Shown: in pieces, positions 49,976 through 59,300 of the stretch | Layout: each line of letters begins with the position of its first letter | Numbering within the stretch: the stretch's first letter is position 1 | Source of the DNA: Microbacterium sp. | GTDB lineage: Bacteria > Actinomycetota > Actinomycetes > Actinomycetales > Microbacteriaceae | Reading direction: 5' to 3' | DNA length: 64,000 bases | Assembly (NCBI GenBank): GCA_003248655.1 | Contig: QFPM01000001.1 | Span: 62,001 to 126,000 of the forward strand | Position numbers and translations under genes: made by a program | The notes under the pieces: generated by a model | The model's database searches: none | What the model was told of the DNA's origin: nothing | Seen by the model: the letters and a program-made list of their open reading frames with translations, nothing else

Positions 49976-51379
49976 ATGGCAGATGACGACACGCCCGACC
50001 GCGGCGGCGAGAACGAGTTCGAAGAGCTCCTGCGAAACCTCCTCGGCGGCGGTGCGGGCGGAATCGACCCCGCGCAGCTCGAGGGGCTCTCCCGCATGGG
50101 CGTCGATCCGGCGATGATCCAGCAGATCATGGGTCAGCTCCAGCATGCCTTCGCTCAGGGCGCCGCGGCGGGCGATGGCATCGACTGGAGCGCCGCGAAG
50201 ACGCAGGCCCTGCACCTGTCGAACAAGGACGGTCTGAGCATCTCGGCATCCGATCGCGCCGACTTCGATCAGGCCTTCGCGCTCGCCACCCTCTGGCTGA
50301 GCGAGGCGACGACCATCTCCGAGCTCGCCGCCCCACCGGTCGCCATCACCCGCGGCGACTGGGTCGAACAGACCCTGCCGGTGTGGCAGGAGCTCGCCGA
50401 GCCCGTCGCCGACTCGATCGCCGGCGCCCTCACCGCCGCGATCGGCGAGCAGACGCCGGAAGAGATGCAGCAGCTCGTCGCCGGCGCCGGGGCGTTCATG
50501 CGACGCATCGGCGGAACGCTCTTCGCCGCGCAGCTGGGCGGAGTCATCGGCAGGCTGTCGCTCGAGGTCGTCTCCGGCGGTGACGTCGGCATTCCGCTCA
50601 TGCCCGACGGCGTCGCCGCGATCCTGCCGCAAAACTTCGCCGACTTCGGGCGCGACCTGGAGGTCACCGACGACCAGCTCGCGCTGTATCTCGCGACGCG
50701 CGAGCTCGCCCACGCCCGACTGTTCCGCCACGCGAAGTGGTTGCGCCTGCACGTCATCTCGCAGGTGACGGAGTTCGCGCGCGGCATCCATGTCGACACA
50801 GGCGCGCTGGAAGACCTTGCGTCGCGTTTCGACCCGTCATCGCCCGACGAGCTGCGCGTGGCGATCGAGTCGGGCGCGCTCCTGCCCCAGCGCACGCCCG
50901 CGCAAGAGGCAGCGCTCACGCGCCTCGAGAACCTCCTCGCGACCATCGAAGGCTGGGTCGATGTCGTCACGGCCGACGCCACGGCGCGGCTGCCCGAAGC
51001 CGCACGGATCGCCGAAGCGGTGCGCCGTCGGCGCGCCGTCGGGGGCCCGGCCGAGCAGGCGATGGCGTCGCTCGTGGGTCTCGAGCTGCGGCCGCGGCGG
51101 CTGCGCGAGGCATCCGCCATGTGGCGCGCAGTGACGGATGCCGTCGGCGCGAGCCAGCGCGACAGCCTGTGGGACTACCCCGACCTCATGCCGGATGCCG
51201 GTGACATCGACGACCCGCAGGGGCTCATCGCACGCCTGCGGGCGCGCGCCGCGGGAGAGGCCGCACCGCGCGACGCCTTCGACGAGGCGCTGGAAGAGCT
51301 CCTGGCACAGGCGGAGTCGGACGAGGGGGGCGACGCCGCGGTGCCGCCGCCGTCTCCGGACGACCCGCGGCCGGTGTAG
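49976..51379 (+). CDS. DUF2342 zincin-like protein
   Basis: 467 residues. The N-terminus is acidic and Gly-rich; the central LATRELAHARLFRHAKWLRLHVISQVTEFARG carries the E-x-x-x-x-x-F-x-H-type signature of DUF2342 (zinc-dependent metalloprotease-like fold), and WVDVVTADATARLPEA with RRRRAVGG-like sequences follows. Activity is unproven in the family. It corresponds in position to Rv3195. ATG with GAAAGG upstream. Confidence 0.85.
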   Translation: MADDDTPDRGGENEFEELLRNLLGGGAGGIDPAQLEGLSRMGVDPAMIQQIMGQLQHAFAQGAAAGDGIDWSAAKTQALHLSNKDGLSISASDRADFDQAFALATLWLSEATTISELAAPPVAITRGDWVEQTLPVWQELAEPVADSIAGALTAAIGEQTPEEMQQLVAGAGAFMRRIGGTLFAAQLGGVIGRLSLEVVSGGDVGIPLMPDGVAAILPQNFADFGRDLEVTDDQLALYLATRELAHARLFRHAKWLRLHVISQVTEFARGIHVDTGALEDLASRFDPSSPDELRVAIESGALLPQRTPAQEAALTRLENLLATIEGWVDVVTADATARLPEAARIAEAVRRRRAVGGPAEQAMASLVGLELRPRRLREASAMWRAVTDAVGASQRDSLWDYPDLMPDAGDIDDPQGLIARLRARAAGEAAPRDAFDEALEELLAQAESDEGGDAAVPPPSPDDPRPV

Positions 51380-51385
51380 TCGCTC

Positions 51386-51465
51386 GCACAACTCCGGAGA
51401 TCTGCAGTTCTTCGGACGGATTGGGGCCACGGCATCCGCAGATGTGCAGATCTCCGAAGATGTGC
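51386..51465. repeat. 80-bp palindromic intergenic repeat, copy B
   Basis: Arms 51386-51406 and 51445-51465 are inverted with the same core (CGGAGATCTGCA) as copy A at 5361-5440; the left arms of A and B agree at 20 of 22 positions and the total length is identical. It is 6 nt after the DUF2342 stop and before the next rightward gene. Confidence 0.85.
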
Positions 51466-51492
51466 ACGGCGGATGCCGGGGGCGCCGCCTCC

Positions 51493-51536
51493 TCCACAGG
51501 CCCGCATTTTGCGCCAACATCGCGCGAGCCTGTGGA
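51493..51536. repeat. Inverted repeat upstream of the cyclodehydratase-like gene
   Basis: TCCACAGGC (51493-51501) and GCCTGTGGA (51528-51536) are a perfect 9-bp inverted pair with 26 nt between. Possibly a regulator site or terminator. Confidence 0.5.
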
Positions 51537-51566
51537 TAGCGGCGACGCGGAGGGCGGCCGCGCGGC

Positions 51567-52439
51567 ATGATCGGGCACATGCTCAGACTCGCGCCCTCGC
51601 ATCCGCCGCTCTGGCGAACGGAGTCGTCGCTGCAGCTCGGCACCGACGGCGCCGTGCGCATCGACGACATCACCGGCTGGCAGGAGCAGTTGCTCGACGC
51701 GCTGATCGAGGGCATCCCGGATGCCATGCTGCTGCCGCTCGCACGAAGCCTCGGCGCCGCGCATGCGGAGGCCGAGCGGTTCGTCGCTGAGATCGGCGCG
51801 GCGCTCGTGCCTGGACCGGCGGAGCGGCTCGTCGTGCGCGCAGAGCTGCCGAGCGACGTCGGCTTCGCCGAGTCCGAGGCCTTTGCGCACGGATGGCGCG
51901 CCGCCGGCCTCGACACCCGCGCGATCACGCCGTGGTGCGCCGACGACCACGACCCGCGCATTCCCGCCATCGTCGTGGCAGACGGCCTCGTCGATCCGCG
52001 TCGGGCGGCCGCGCTCATGTCCTCCGACACCACGCACCTGCCGATCACCCTCGCGGGAGACCGGATCGTCGTGGGTCCCGTGGTCGTGCCCGGCCGCTCG
52101 GCCTGCCTCGCGTGTCTGCACGCCCATCGGGCAGACGCCGACCCGACGTGGCCGCTCGTCGCCGCTCAGCTGATCGGTCGCGCGCGCACACCCACCGATC
52201 CGGGGCTTGCGATCGAGGCGGCGGTGCTGTCGGCGCGGCTGCTGAGGAGCGCGACGGCGACGAGCGCCGCGAGCCTGTCGGTGACCCTCAGCGCGACGAA
52301 CGTGCGGAGGGCCTGGCACGCGCATCGCCCGCACGAACGGTGCCTGTGCCGATCTCCTGAAGGAATCGCGATCGCGCCCGTGCACGAGATCCCGACTGCT
52401 CGGCCCACGACAGCGACAACGACCGCGCGGCGCGCGTGA
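51567..52439 (+). CDS. Cyclodehydratase-domain-like (YcaO-partner/ThiF-like) protein
   Basis: 290 residues from ATG 51567 (ATG 51579 is also possible). VVVGPVVVPGRSACLACLHAHRADADP is the C-x-x-C segment of the ThiF-like domain found in bacteriocin-maturation cyclodehydratases, and the C-terminal HERCLCRSPEG carries another Cys pair, giving a likely four-Cys zinc site. Orphan copies occur in this neighbourhood in actinobacteria; no YcaO or precursor peptide is visible here. The last 152 bp overlap the convergent helicase gene. Confidence 0.7.
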   Translation: MIGHMLRLAPSHPPLWRTESSLQLGTDGAVRIDDITGWQEQLLDALIEGIPDAMLLPLARSLGAAHAEAERFVAEIGAALVPGPAERLVVRAELPSDVGFAESEAFAHGWRAAGLDTRAITPWCADDHDPRIPAIVVADGLVDPRRAAALMSSDTTHLPITLAGDRIVVGPVVVPGRSACLACLHAHRADADPTWPLVAAQLIGRARTPTDPGLAIEAAVLSARLLRSATATSAASLSVTLSATNVRRAWHAHRPHERCLCRSPEGIAIAPVHEIPTARPTTATTTARRA

Positions 52440-54000
52440 TGCCGACGTAGGCGAGGCGACGCTCCTCGTCGATCTGCTCGAGGGTCGTCGCGTAAGAGAT
52501 GGGCAGCAGCCCCTCGGAGAGACCGACGAGGTGCACGTGGTCCCACTCGAGGCCCTTCGCCGCGTGGAGCGTCGACAGCGTCACGGTGCGCAGCGCCGGC
52601 TCGTGCTGGTCGCGCCCGCGTGCCAGCAACCCGTCGGTGAAGGCGCGCAGCGTCGTTCCCTCGGGCGCCTCTTCGGCCAGGCGGAGGACGGCGCTACGCG
52701 CCTCCCACGCGTCGCGCAACGCCCCACCCGCCGGAGGCGGATCGTCGGTCAGTCCGAGCGAACGGAGGACGTCGCGCACGGCCGCGACGAAGGTCGTCTC
52801 GACCGGCGCGACCGACGCTCCGCGCAGTGCCATGATCGCCTGGCGCACTTCGGGCAGGTCGAAGAACCGCTTTCCACCCAGGACGCTCGCCGCGATCCCC
52901 CGTGCGCCGAGCGCCGAGATGAGTGCCGCCGACTGCGCGTTCGCGCGATAGAGGATCGCGATGTGCTGGGGCTCGATCCCCGCGGCCAGCTGAGCGGCCA
53001 CCGCCGCGGAGACCCCGTCTGCCTCGGCCGTGTCGTCGGGGAACGCGGTGACGGTGGGGGCCGGCCCCGCGGTCCGCGTGGAGGTCAGGGCGAGTGCTCC
53101 CGGGCGCCCGCGCATGAGCGCGTTCGCCACCCCCAGGATCGCGGGGTCGGATCGGTAGTTGTGCTCGAGGAGCACAACCTCGGCATCCGTGTAGGTCGCG
53201 GCGAACTCCAGCAGGAACCGCGGATCGGCACCGGCGAACGAGTAGATCGTCTGGCTCGCGTCGCCGACGACGCAGATGTCGCGCCGGTCGCCGAGCCACA
53301 GCTCGAGGAGACGATGCTGCACGGGCGAGACGTCTTGAAACTCGTCGACGGTGAGAAAGCGATACTGCTCGTGGACGGCGGCGGCAACCCGCGGCTCCGA
53401 CTCGAGCATTCCCGCGCACGCCAGGAGGACGTCCTCGAAGTCGAGCTGGCGCCGGTCGTCCTTGACCTTCTCGTACGCCCGCATGAGGTCGGCCAGCGCG
53501 CCCGCGTCGAGTGCTCCGAGCCCGGTCGGGTGGGCCGCGGCATCCTGCTCGATGGATCGCATCGCGACTTTGCGCCACTCGATGCGGCTCGCCGCGTCAC
53601 GCAGCGTCGCCGCGTCGAGGCGCAGGCGCAGCGCGTCAGCGGCCTGGCCGAGCAGGCGCACCTTCGAGTCGACGATCGTGGGTGCAGAGTCATTCGCCAA
53701 CTGCGGCCAGAAGAAGTTCAGTTGCGCGAGCGCGGTCGCGTGGAACGTGCGCGCGGCGACGCCTTCGACGCCCAGCGCCCGCAGGCGTCCGCGCATCTCA
53801 CCGGCCGCCTTCGACGTGAAGGTCACCGCCATGACGCGGGCCGGCGAGTAAGCGCCGGTGTCGACGCCGTGCGCGATACGGTGCGTGATGACGCGCGTCT
53901 TTCCGGTGCCGGCTCCGGCGAGGACGCAGACGGGGCCGCGTAGCAGGGATGCCGCGGCGCGCTGCTGCTCGTCGAGACCGGCGAGGGCATCGCGTGTCAC
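52288..54000 (-). CDS. UvrD2-like superfamily 1 helicase (short form)
   Basis: 570 residues. Motifs in order: QQRAAASLLRGP (Q motif), GAGTGKTRVITHRI (Walker A), TVDEFQDVSPVQ (Walker B), GDASQTIYSFAGAD (III), LEHNYRSDPAIL (IV), TLSTLHAAKGLEWDHV (V) and RRLAYVGITRAARSL (VI). All are intact. Mycobacterial UvrD2 is about 700 residues with an HRDC and tetracysteine tail; here the protein ends soon after motif VI. GTG 54000 overlaps the nudC stop. Runs into the convergent 51567 gene by 152 bp. Confidence 0.88.
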   Translation of the reverse strand: MTRDALAGLDEQQRAAASLLRGPVCVLAGAGTGKTRVITHRIAHGVDTGAYSPARVMAVTFTSKAAGEMRGRLRALGVEGVAARTFHATALAQLNFFWPQLANDSAPTIVDSKVRLLGQAADALRLRLDAATLRDAASRIEWRKVAMRSIEQDAAAHPTGLGALDAGALADLMRAYEKVKDDRRQLDFEDVLLACAGMLESEPRVAAAVHEQYRFLTVDEFQDVSPVQHRLLELWLGDRRDICVVGDASQTIYSFAGADPRFLLEFAATYTDAEVVLLEHNYRSDPAILGVANALMRGRPGALALTSTRTAGPAPTVTAFPDDTAEADGVSAAVAAQLAAGIEPQHIAILYRANAQSAALISALGARGIAASVLGGKRFFDLPEVRQAIMALRGASVAPVETTFVAAVRDVLRSLGLTDDPPPAGGALRDAWEARSAVLRLAEEAPEGTTLRAFTDGLLARGRDQHEPALRTVTLSTLHAAKGLEWDHVHLVGLSEGLLPISYATTLEQIDEERRLAYVGITRAARSLSLSWAEQSGSRARARSRFLQEIGTGTVRAGDARARPSARSSR

Positions 54001-54920
54001 GGAACCTCCTCGACCCAATCCACGATGAGTCGGTGGGCGATCGAGGCGCTGCCGGGAAGGCCCACCTCGCCCTCACCGGCCAGGGCGCGTCGGAGCTCGG
54101 CGCGGTCGAACCAGCGTGCATCGACGATCTCGACGCCGTCCGGGTGGGGCACGGCGTCCGCGGCCACCGTCGCACGGAATCCGAGCATGAGCGAGCGCGG
54201 ATACGGCCACGACTGCGATCCGCGATAGGTACTCGCCTCGACCGTGACGCCCGCTTCCTCGCGGACCTCACGCACGATCGTGGATTCGAGCGACTCCCCC
54301 GCCTCGACGAAGCCGGCGAAGGTCGAGTACACATTGCGGTCCGCCCACAGGGCGTTCTTGCCGAGGAGGAGCCGCTCGCCGTCCGCCGACTCGATGGCGA
54401 CGATGACGGCGGGGTCGGTGCGCGGAAAGTGCTCGCGCCCGCACGAGGGGCAGTGCCGTGACCAGCCGGCCATCCGGACCTCGGTGCGCGCGCCGCAGGC
54501 CGGGCAGAACGGCGCCTCGACGAGCCACCGCCCGAGTGCGACGGCCTCGACCAGGAGTCCCGCATCGACGGGCTCGAGGTCCCCGCCGGCGGCGCGCAAG
54601 GAGCGCCACGACGCATCCTCGGGCAGCGCGGTCGGAGCCGGCGCATCCGACCCGCTCACAGCGAGCAGCACTGCCGCGCCCGCGCTGGTGCGCCCGAGGA
54701 GAGCCCACTCGACACCCGGGCGCACGTCCTCCACCGCCACCGTGTGCAGTCGCGGCGCGAGCGACTCGACGAGGCCGAGATCGCCGTGGACGGCGACGAC
54801 GAGCGTGGCCGGGTCGGCCCGGAGGCGCCCCAGGATGCCGGGCTCGTCACGCTCGTCGGCGGCGCGATCGATACCCGCGCGCGCCAGTGCGGGCGGCTGG
54901 GGGGTGTCGGAGCGTGGCAT
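53997..54920 (-). CDS. nudC: NAD(+) diphosphatase / RNA decapping NudC
   Basis: 307 residues. The four-Cys zinc ribbon (FCPACGA and HCPSCGREHFPRTDP), the Nudix box GFVEAGESLESTIVREVREEAGV and the NADH-specific SQSWPYPRSLMLGF downstream of it are all present. It hydrolyses NAD(H) and can remove NAD caps from RNA. ATG 54920 has AGAGAGG 6 nt upstream. Its stop is shared with the helicase start (GTGA), as in the Rv3199c-Rv3198c order. Confidence 0.94.
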   Translation of the reverse strand: MPRSDTPQPPALARAGIDRAADERDEPGILGRLRADPATLVVAVHGDLGLVESLAPRLHTVAVEDVRPGVEWALLGRTSAGAAVLLAVSGSDAPAPTALPEDASWRSLRAAGGDLEPVDAGLLVEAVALGRWLVEAPFCPACGARTEVRMAGWSRHCPSCGREHFPRTDPAVIVAIESADGERLLLGKNALWADRNVYSTFAGFVEAGESLESTIVREVREEAGVTVEASTYRGSQSWPYPRSLMLGFRATVAADAVPHPDGVEIVDARWFDRAELRRALAGEGEVGLPGSASIAHRLIVDWVEEVP

Positions 54921-54973
54921 CCGGGACCTCTCTTGCCGGGCGTGGCGCGCCGCCCGACGGGGTGCGACAGACC

Positions 54974-54979
54974 TAACCT
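54974..54979 (+). promoter_or_regulatory. -10 element of the kinase-fold gene
   Basis: TAACCT, 6 nt (GGGGGC) before ATG 54986: leaderless pattern. Confidence 0.5.
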
Positions 54980-54985
54980 GGGGGC

Positions 54986-56296
54986 ATGGCACGCTCTCCT
55001 CTCACTCTAGCCGCGTCGGTGACCTCGGCTCTTCCGCGCGTCGTCGTGACCGCCGTCGGGGCGTTGAGCGAGGGGACCTCGGGCCGCTACGACAGCGCGA
55101 TCGCCGACCTCGACGACGGCCGGCGGGTCGTCGTGCGCGTTCCCGTCGACGATGAGGCTGACGCGGACCTGCGCGCGGAATCGCGGGCCCTCGCGTCGCT
55201 GACCCCCGGAGTGCGCGGTGTGCTGCCCTTCGGCGCACCCGACGTCTTGGGCGAGACCCGCGTCGACGGTCGGCACGCGCTCGTGCAGACGCTTCTGCCC
55301 GGCTACCGTGTCGATGCCGCCCATGTTCCCGCCGGTCGCGGCATCGCGACCGCGCTCGGCGCCGCCACCGCTCAGGTCCATGACCTGCCGGTCTCGGTGG
55401 TGCGAGACGCGGGGCTTACGGTGTCGACGGCGGCAGAGGTTCGCCGCGAGGCGGAGCAGGTCCTGGATGCCGCGGAGGCCACCGGGCTCTTGCCGTTCGG
55501 GCTCCTGCGGCGCTGGAGCACCGCCCTCGCGTCGGATGCGCTGTGGCGATTCGAGACGACGGTGATCCTCGGCGGCGTCGACCCGGCATCCTTCGTGTTC
55601 GAGGACGACGACGAGGGCGTCCCGGTCGTGACGGGGCTTCTCACCTGGGGTGGCCTCGCGGTCGGCGACCCGGCCGTGGACCTCCGCTGGACGGCATCCG
55701 CGCCCGCTGCGCAGGCGGACGTGCTCGACACCTACGGCCACGTATCGCACCGCGCGCCGGACCCGCATCTCGCAGAGCGCGCGCGGCTGCACGCGGAGCT
55801 CGAGTTCGCCCGCTGGCTCGTGCACGGGCAGAAGTCGGGCGCGGCCGATGTCGTGGCCGACGCGGTGGCGCTGCTCACCTCGCTCGATGAGACGGTGCGC
55901 GATCAACCCGCCGTGCACACGGATGCCGTCACCGTCGACGATGCGATCGCCGCCAGCTCGCGCGTTCCCGCGGGGGTCGCGGCCGACACGTCGATGCACA
56001 CCGACACCTACGATGCCGACACGCTCGCCGGGTTCCTCGCCGCGGACGAGCAGCGCACGTTGGATGCTGACGACGACACGGATGCCACGGCACCGATCGA
56101 GCTGTCCGAGTGGTCGGGGCTGCGCCCCGAGGCGGATGACGACGACGAGAACGACACCGCCGACATTCGGGGACGCGGCGCCCGAAGCGGTCGGTCGGAC
56201 GCCGGAGCATCCGCTGTCGCCTCGTCCGATGGCGGCGATGCCGAGCTCGACGAGACCGCGCGCAATGCCCTGCGCCGTTGGACCGGCACGGCCTGA
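54986..56296 (+). CDS. Kinase-fold (aminoglycoside phosphotransferase-like) protein, probable pseudokinase
   Basis: 436 residues. The first 300 follow the APH/macrolide-phosphotransferase fold: RRVVVRVPVDDEADADLRAESRAL (ATP-lobe Lys/Arg and Glu), then LGGVDPASFVF where active members have HGDLxPxNxL, and LLTWGGLAVGDPAVDLRW where they have IDWxxxxxGDPAxDL. The catalytic Asp, its His and Asn, and the metal-binding Asp are all replaced, while the GDPAVDL tail is kept. An acidic C-terminal tail of about 110 residues follows. A regulator or scaffold role is more likely than phosphorylation. Confidence 0.75.
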   Translation: MARSPLTLAASVTSALPRVVVTAVGALSEGTSGRYDSAIADLDDGRRVVVRVPVDDEADADLRAESRALASLTPGVRGVLPFGAPDVLGETRVDGRHALVQTLLPGYRVDAAHVPAGRGIATALGAATAQVHDLPVSVVRDAGLTVSTAAEVRREAEQVLDAAEATGLLPFGLLRRWSTALASDALWRFETTVILGGVDPASFVFEDDDEGVPVVTGLLTWGGLAVGDPAVDLRWTASAPAAQADVLDTYGHVSHRAPDPHLAERARLHAELEFARWLVHGQKSGAADVVADAVALLTSLDETVRDQPAVHTDAVTVDDAIAASSRVPAGVAADTSMHTDTYDADTLAGFLAADEQRTLDADDDTDATAPIELSEWSGLRPEADDDDENDTADIRGRGARSGRSDAGASAVASSDGGDAELDETARNALRRWTGTA

Positions 56297-56315
56297 TCGC
56301 GGGCACCGCACCGTC

Positions 56316-59300
56316 TCAGTCGCGGATGATGAGTCCGTCCGCGACGTAGAATAGAGCGACATCGATCTGGCCCTCCGGCACACCCGACCACGCGTGGTAG
56401 GCACGACGGTAGAGCCGTAGCTGCAGCAGACGCTCCTCTCGTTCGGCGGCGGTGCGCGGCGGCCGCCCGGTCTTCCAGTCGACGATCTCGATGCGATCAC
56501 CACGACGGTAGACCGCGTCGAGCTTGCAGATCGCGATGTGCGGCCGGCCGTCGGGAAGCAGGTCATCGAGCGCGACGTCGATCTCGACCTCGACCTCGAT
56601 CGGCTTCAGCTCGGCCCACTCGGACGCCAGGAACCGGTCCTTGAGCTCCGTCAGCGCCGCGGCGTCGCCCTCGGACGCCGACGCGACCGGCGACATGTCA
56701 TCGGCCTGCTCCCAGAGCGCGGCGTCGAGCGACTCACCCGCGCCGCTCAGACCCGATCGCTGCTCGACCCACGCGTGGAAGAGCGTCCCGAGCCGCGTCT
56801 GTCGGTAGGGGCGTTCCGGCATCGGCAGCGCGAGCGCGGCAACCGCGCCCTCGTAATCTGTGACGAAGTCCTTGTAGTGGGATGCCGGGATGCGCGTGGG
56901 CGCGTGCGTCGCCGCCCCGGATGCCCGCTCGGCCCGCTCGGCGAGGAGGAGTTCGAGCTCCCGCGTCGGAGGCGCCGGGGCGGCAGCCTGCGCGGCGCGC
57001 ACGCGGGCCACCGCGGCCGATACCGCGCCGCGGCGCGCGCCCAGCGGATCGATCGGCCACGACAACAGCCGGCTGGCGTCGAGGTACGGGTCGTCGCCGA
57101 GATCGGCGGGAACCTCGAGCGGGAGTGACAGCGCGTCCGCGATCTCGGTCAGCACGACGCTCGGTGCGCGCGGCGCCTTCGTGCCCGACCACGCCGAACC
57201 GGTGAGCAAGAGGTGCTCGCGCGCCCGCGTCACGGCGACGTACGCGAGCCGGCGCTCCTCGTCGAGGTGGCGGTCCTTCAGCGCGCCCTTGAACCTGAGG
57301 AGCGCATCGCGAAGCTCCTGCTGCGTCGCCGCCTCGTCGGCATCCCACTCGAGGCGCGGCAGCCACGCCCGGTCGCCACGGAACGCGTACGGCAGCGCGC
57401 CGAACCGCAACCACCCCAGGCCGTCTCGAGGCTTGGCCGGCAGTTCGTCCTCGACGCAGCGCACGACGGCCACGGCATCCCACTCGAGCCCTTTCGAACC
57501 GTGAATCGTGAGCAGCTGCACGACGTCGTCTTCGGGCGGCTCGGTACGCGGGGCGAACTCGTCGGCGCGTTCGGCCCGGTCGAGCCACGCGAGCAGCGCC
57601 GTGAGCGATCCGCTCTCGTCCGTTGCGAGGAACCCCTGAAGCTCGTCGACGAAGGCACGCAGCTGGTCGCCCGCGATGCGCGCGGGGCCGCGCGCTTCGT
57701 TGGCGGCGAGCTCGATGTCCAGGCGCAGCTCCCCCTCGATGAGCCGCACCAACTCAGGCACGGGCAGGCCGGCGGCACGGCGGAGCCCGGCGAACACGGC
57801 TGCCGCGTTTCGCAGTCGTACGCGGCCGGTCGCCGTGAATCCGGAAAGCCACCCGTGATCGTCGGCCTGGCGTCCGACGAAGTCGAGCGCGTCCACGAGC
57901 GAGGCGGAATCGTCGCCGGCGCGGCGCAAGCGCGCGAGTGCGTCCGCATCGAGGGGCTGCAGCGATGCATCGTGGCGCCCGATCCGGCGGGCGAGCGTCG
58001 CGAGCGCGCGCAGGTCGGGCAGACCGATCGCCCAGCGCGGCCCGGCGAGCAGCCGGATGAGCGCCGAGCCCGCGCGCGGATCGCTGATGACACGGATCGC
58101 CGCCACGACATCGACCACCTCGGGCGTGGACAACAAACCGCCGAGCCCGAGGATGCGATGCGGGATGCCGCGGCGCCCGAGCGCGTCCGCGAAGCGCACC
58201 ATGTGCTTCTTGGCGCGAAAGAGCACCGCTCCCGTCGTCGACTCGCCGGACGCCGCCCGCTCTGTGCGCACGCGCGCGAACCACTCCGCGACGCTGTCGG
58301 CTTCGGCATCCACGTCGAGCTCGTAGGCGAGTTCGACCTGACCCTCGGGCGCGTTCGGGCGCGCCGTGAGGGCGCCGACGCGCACGGCAGAGCGTGGGGC
58401 AAGCGGCGCCAGCACGGCATTCGCCGCGCCGAGCACGAGCTCGCCGTTGCGCCAGCTCGTGAGGAGCGAGAACTCGTTCGCACCATCGTCGCCACCGAAG
58501 GACGCGGCGAAGCCGCCGAGGTTTCCCGCGCTCGCACCGCGCCATCCGTAGATCGACTGGTGCGGATCGCCGACCGCCATGACCGCCGTGCCGGCGAACA
58601 GTTCGGCGAGCAGATCGCTCTGGACGACCGATGTGTCCTGATACTCGTCGAGGAGCACGACACGGTACCGCTCGCGCAGCTCCGCCGCGACGGCAGGATG
58701 AGATCGCACGATCTGCAGAGCGCCGGCCACCTGGTCGGAGAAGTCGATGAGTCCGCGGCGACGCTTCAGCGCGTCATACTCGCGGGCAAGCCTCGTCAGC
58801 GCGGGAAGCCACGCGAGAGGCTCGACGGCATCTCGGACGGCCGCGAGCGGCCCGCTCCCCCGCTCTGTCGGGCGATCGAGCACCTCACCGAGCGACCGGG
58901 CGAACGCGGCGACGGCATCCGGATCGGCGAGATTGTCGACGGCGTCACGCGCGAACTGCAGCGCCGCGTCGATGATCGTCGAGGGTCGCCGTTCCACGGC
59001 TTCGAGCTCGGGATCGTCGGATGCGTGCACAACGCTGCGCATGAGCAGCCATGCCGCGGACTCGCTGAGTACCGCCGAGTCGGGGTCGCGGCCGATGCGT
59101 ACCGCGTTCTCACGCACGATCTGGTCGGCAAAGCTGTTGTAGGTCGCGACGACCGGGCGGTGCAGCAGCGCATCGGTGTCGTGCGCGGGGACAGCGACGG
59201 CGCGCTCCGGCGCGTACCGCGCGGTCAGAGCGTCGAGGGCGGCGCGGCGCGCGGCCGCACCGGCGACCCCTGACGTCTCGCGCTCGAGACGCCCGAACAC

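Noticed and set aside
51567..52439. A bacteriocin (thiazole/oxazole) biosynthesis cluster
   Set aside because: Only the ThiF-like cyclodehydratase-type gene is present. No YcaO, dehydrogenase, precursor peptide or exporter is adjacent.
55007..56566. A 519-codon open frame antisense to the pseudokinase gene
   Set aside because: No motifs and clear mirror of the plus-strand gene, which has a promoter and recognisable fold.
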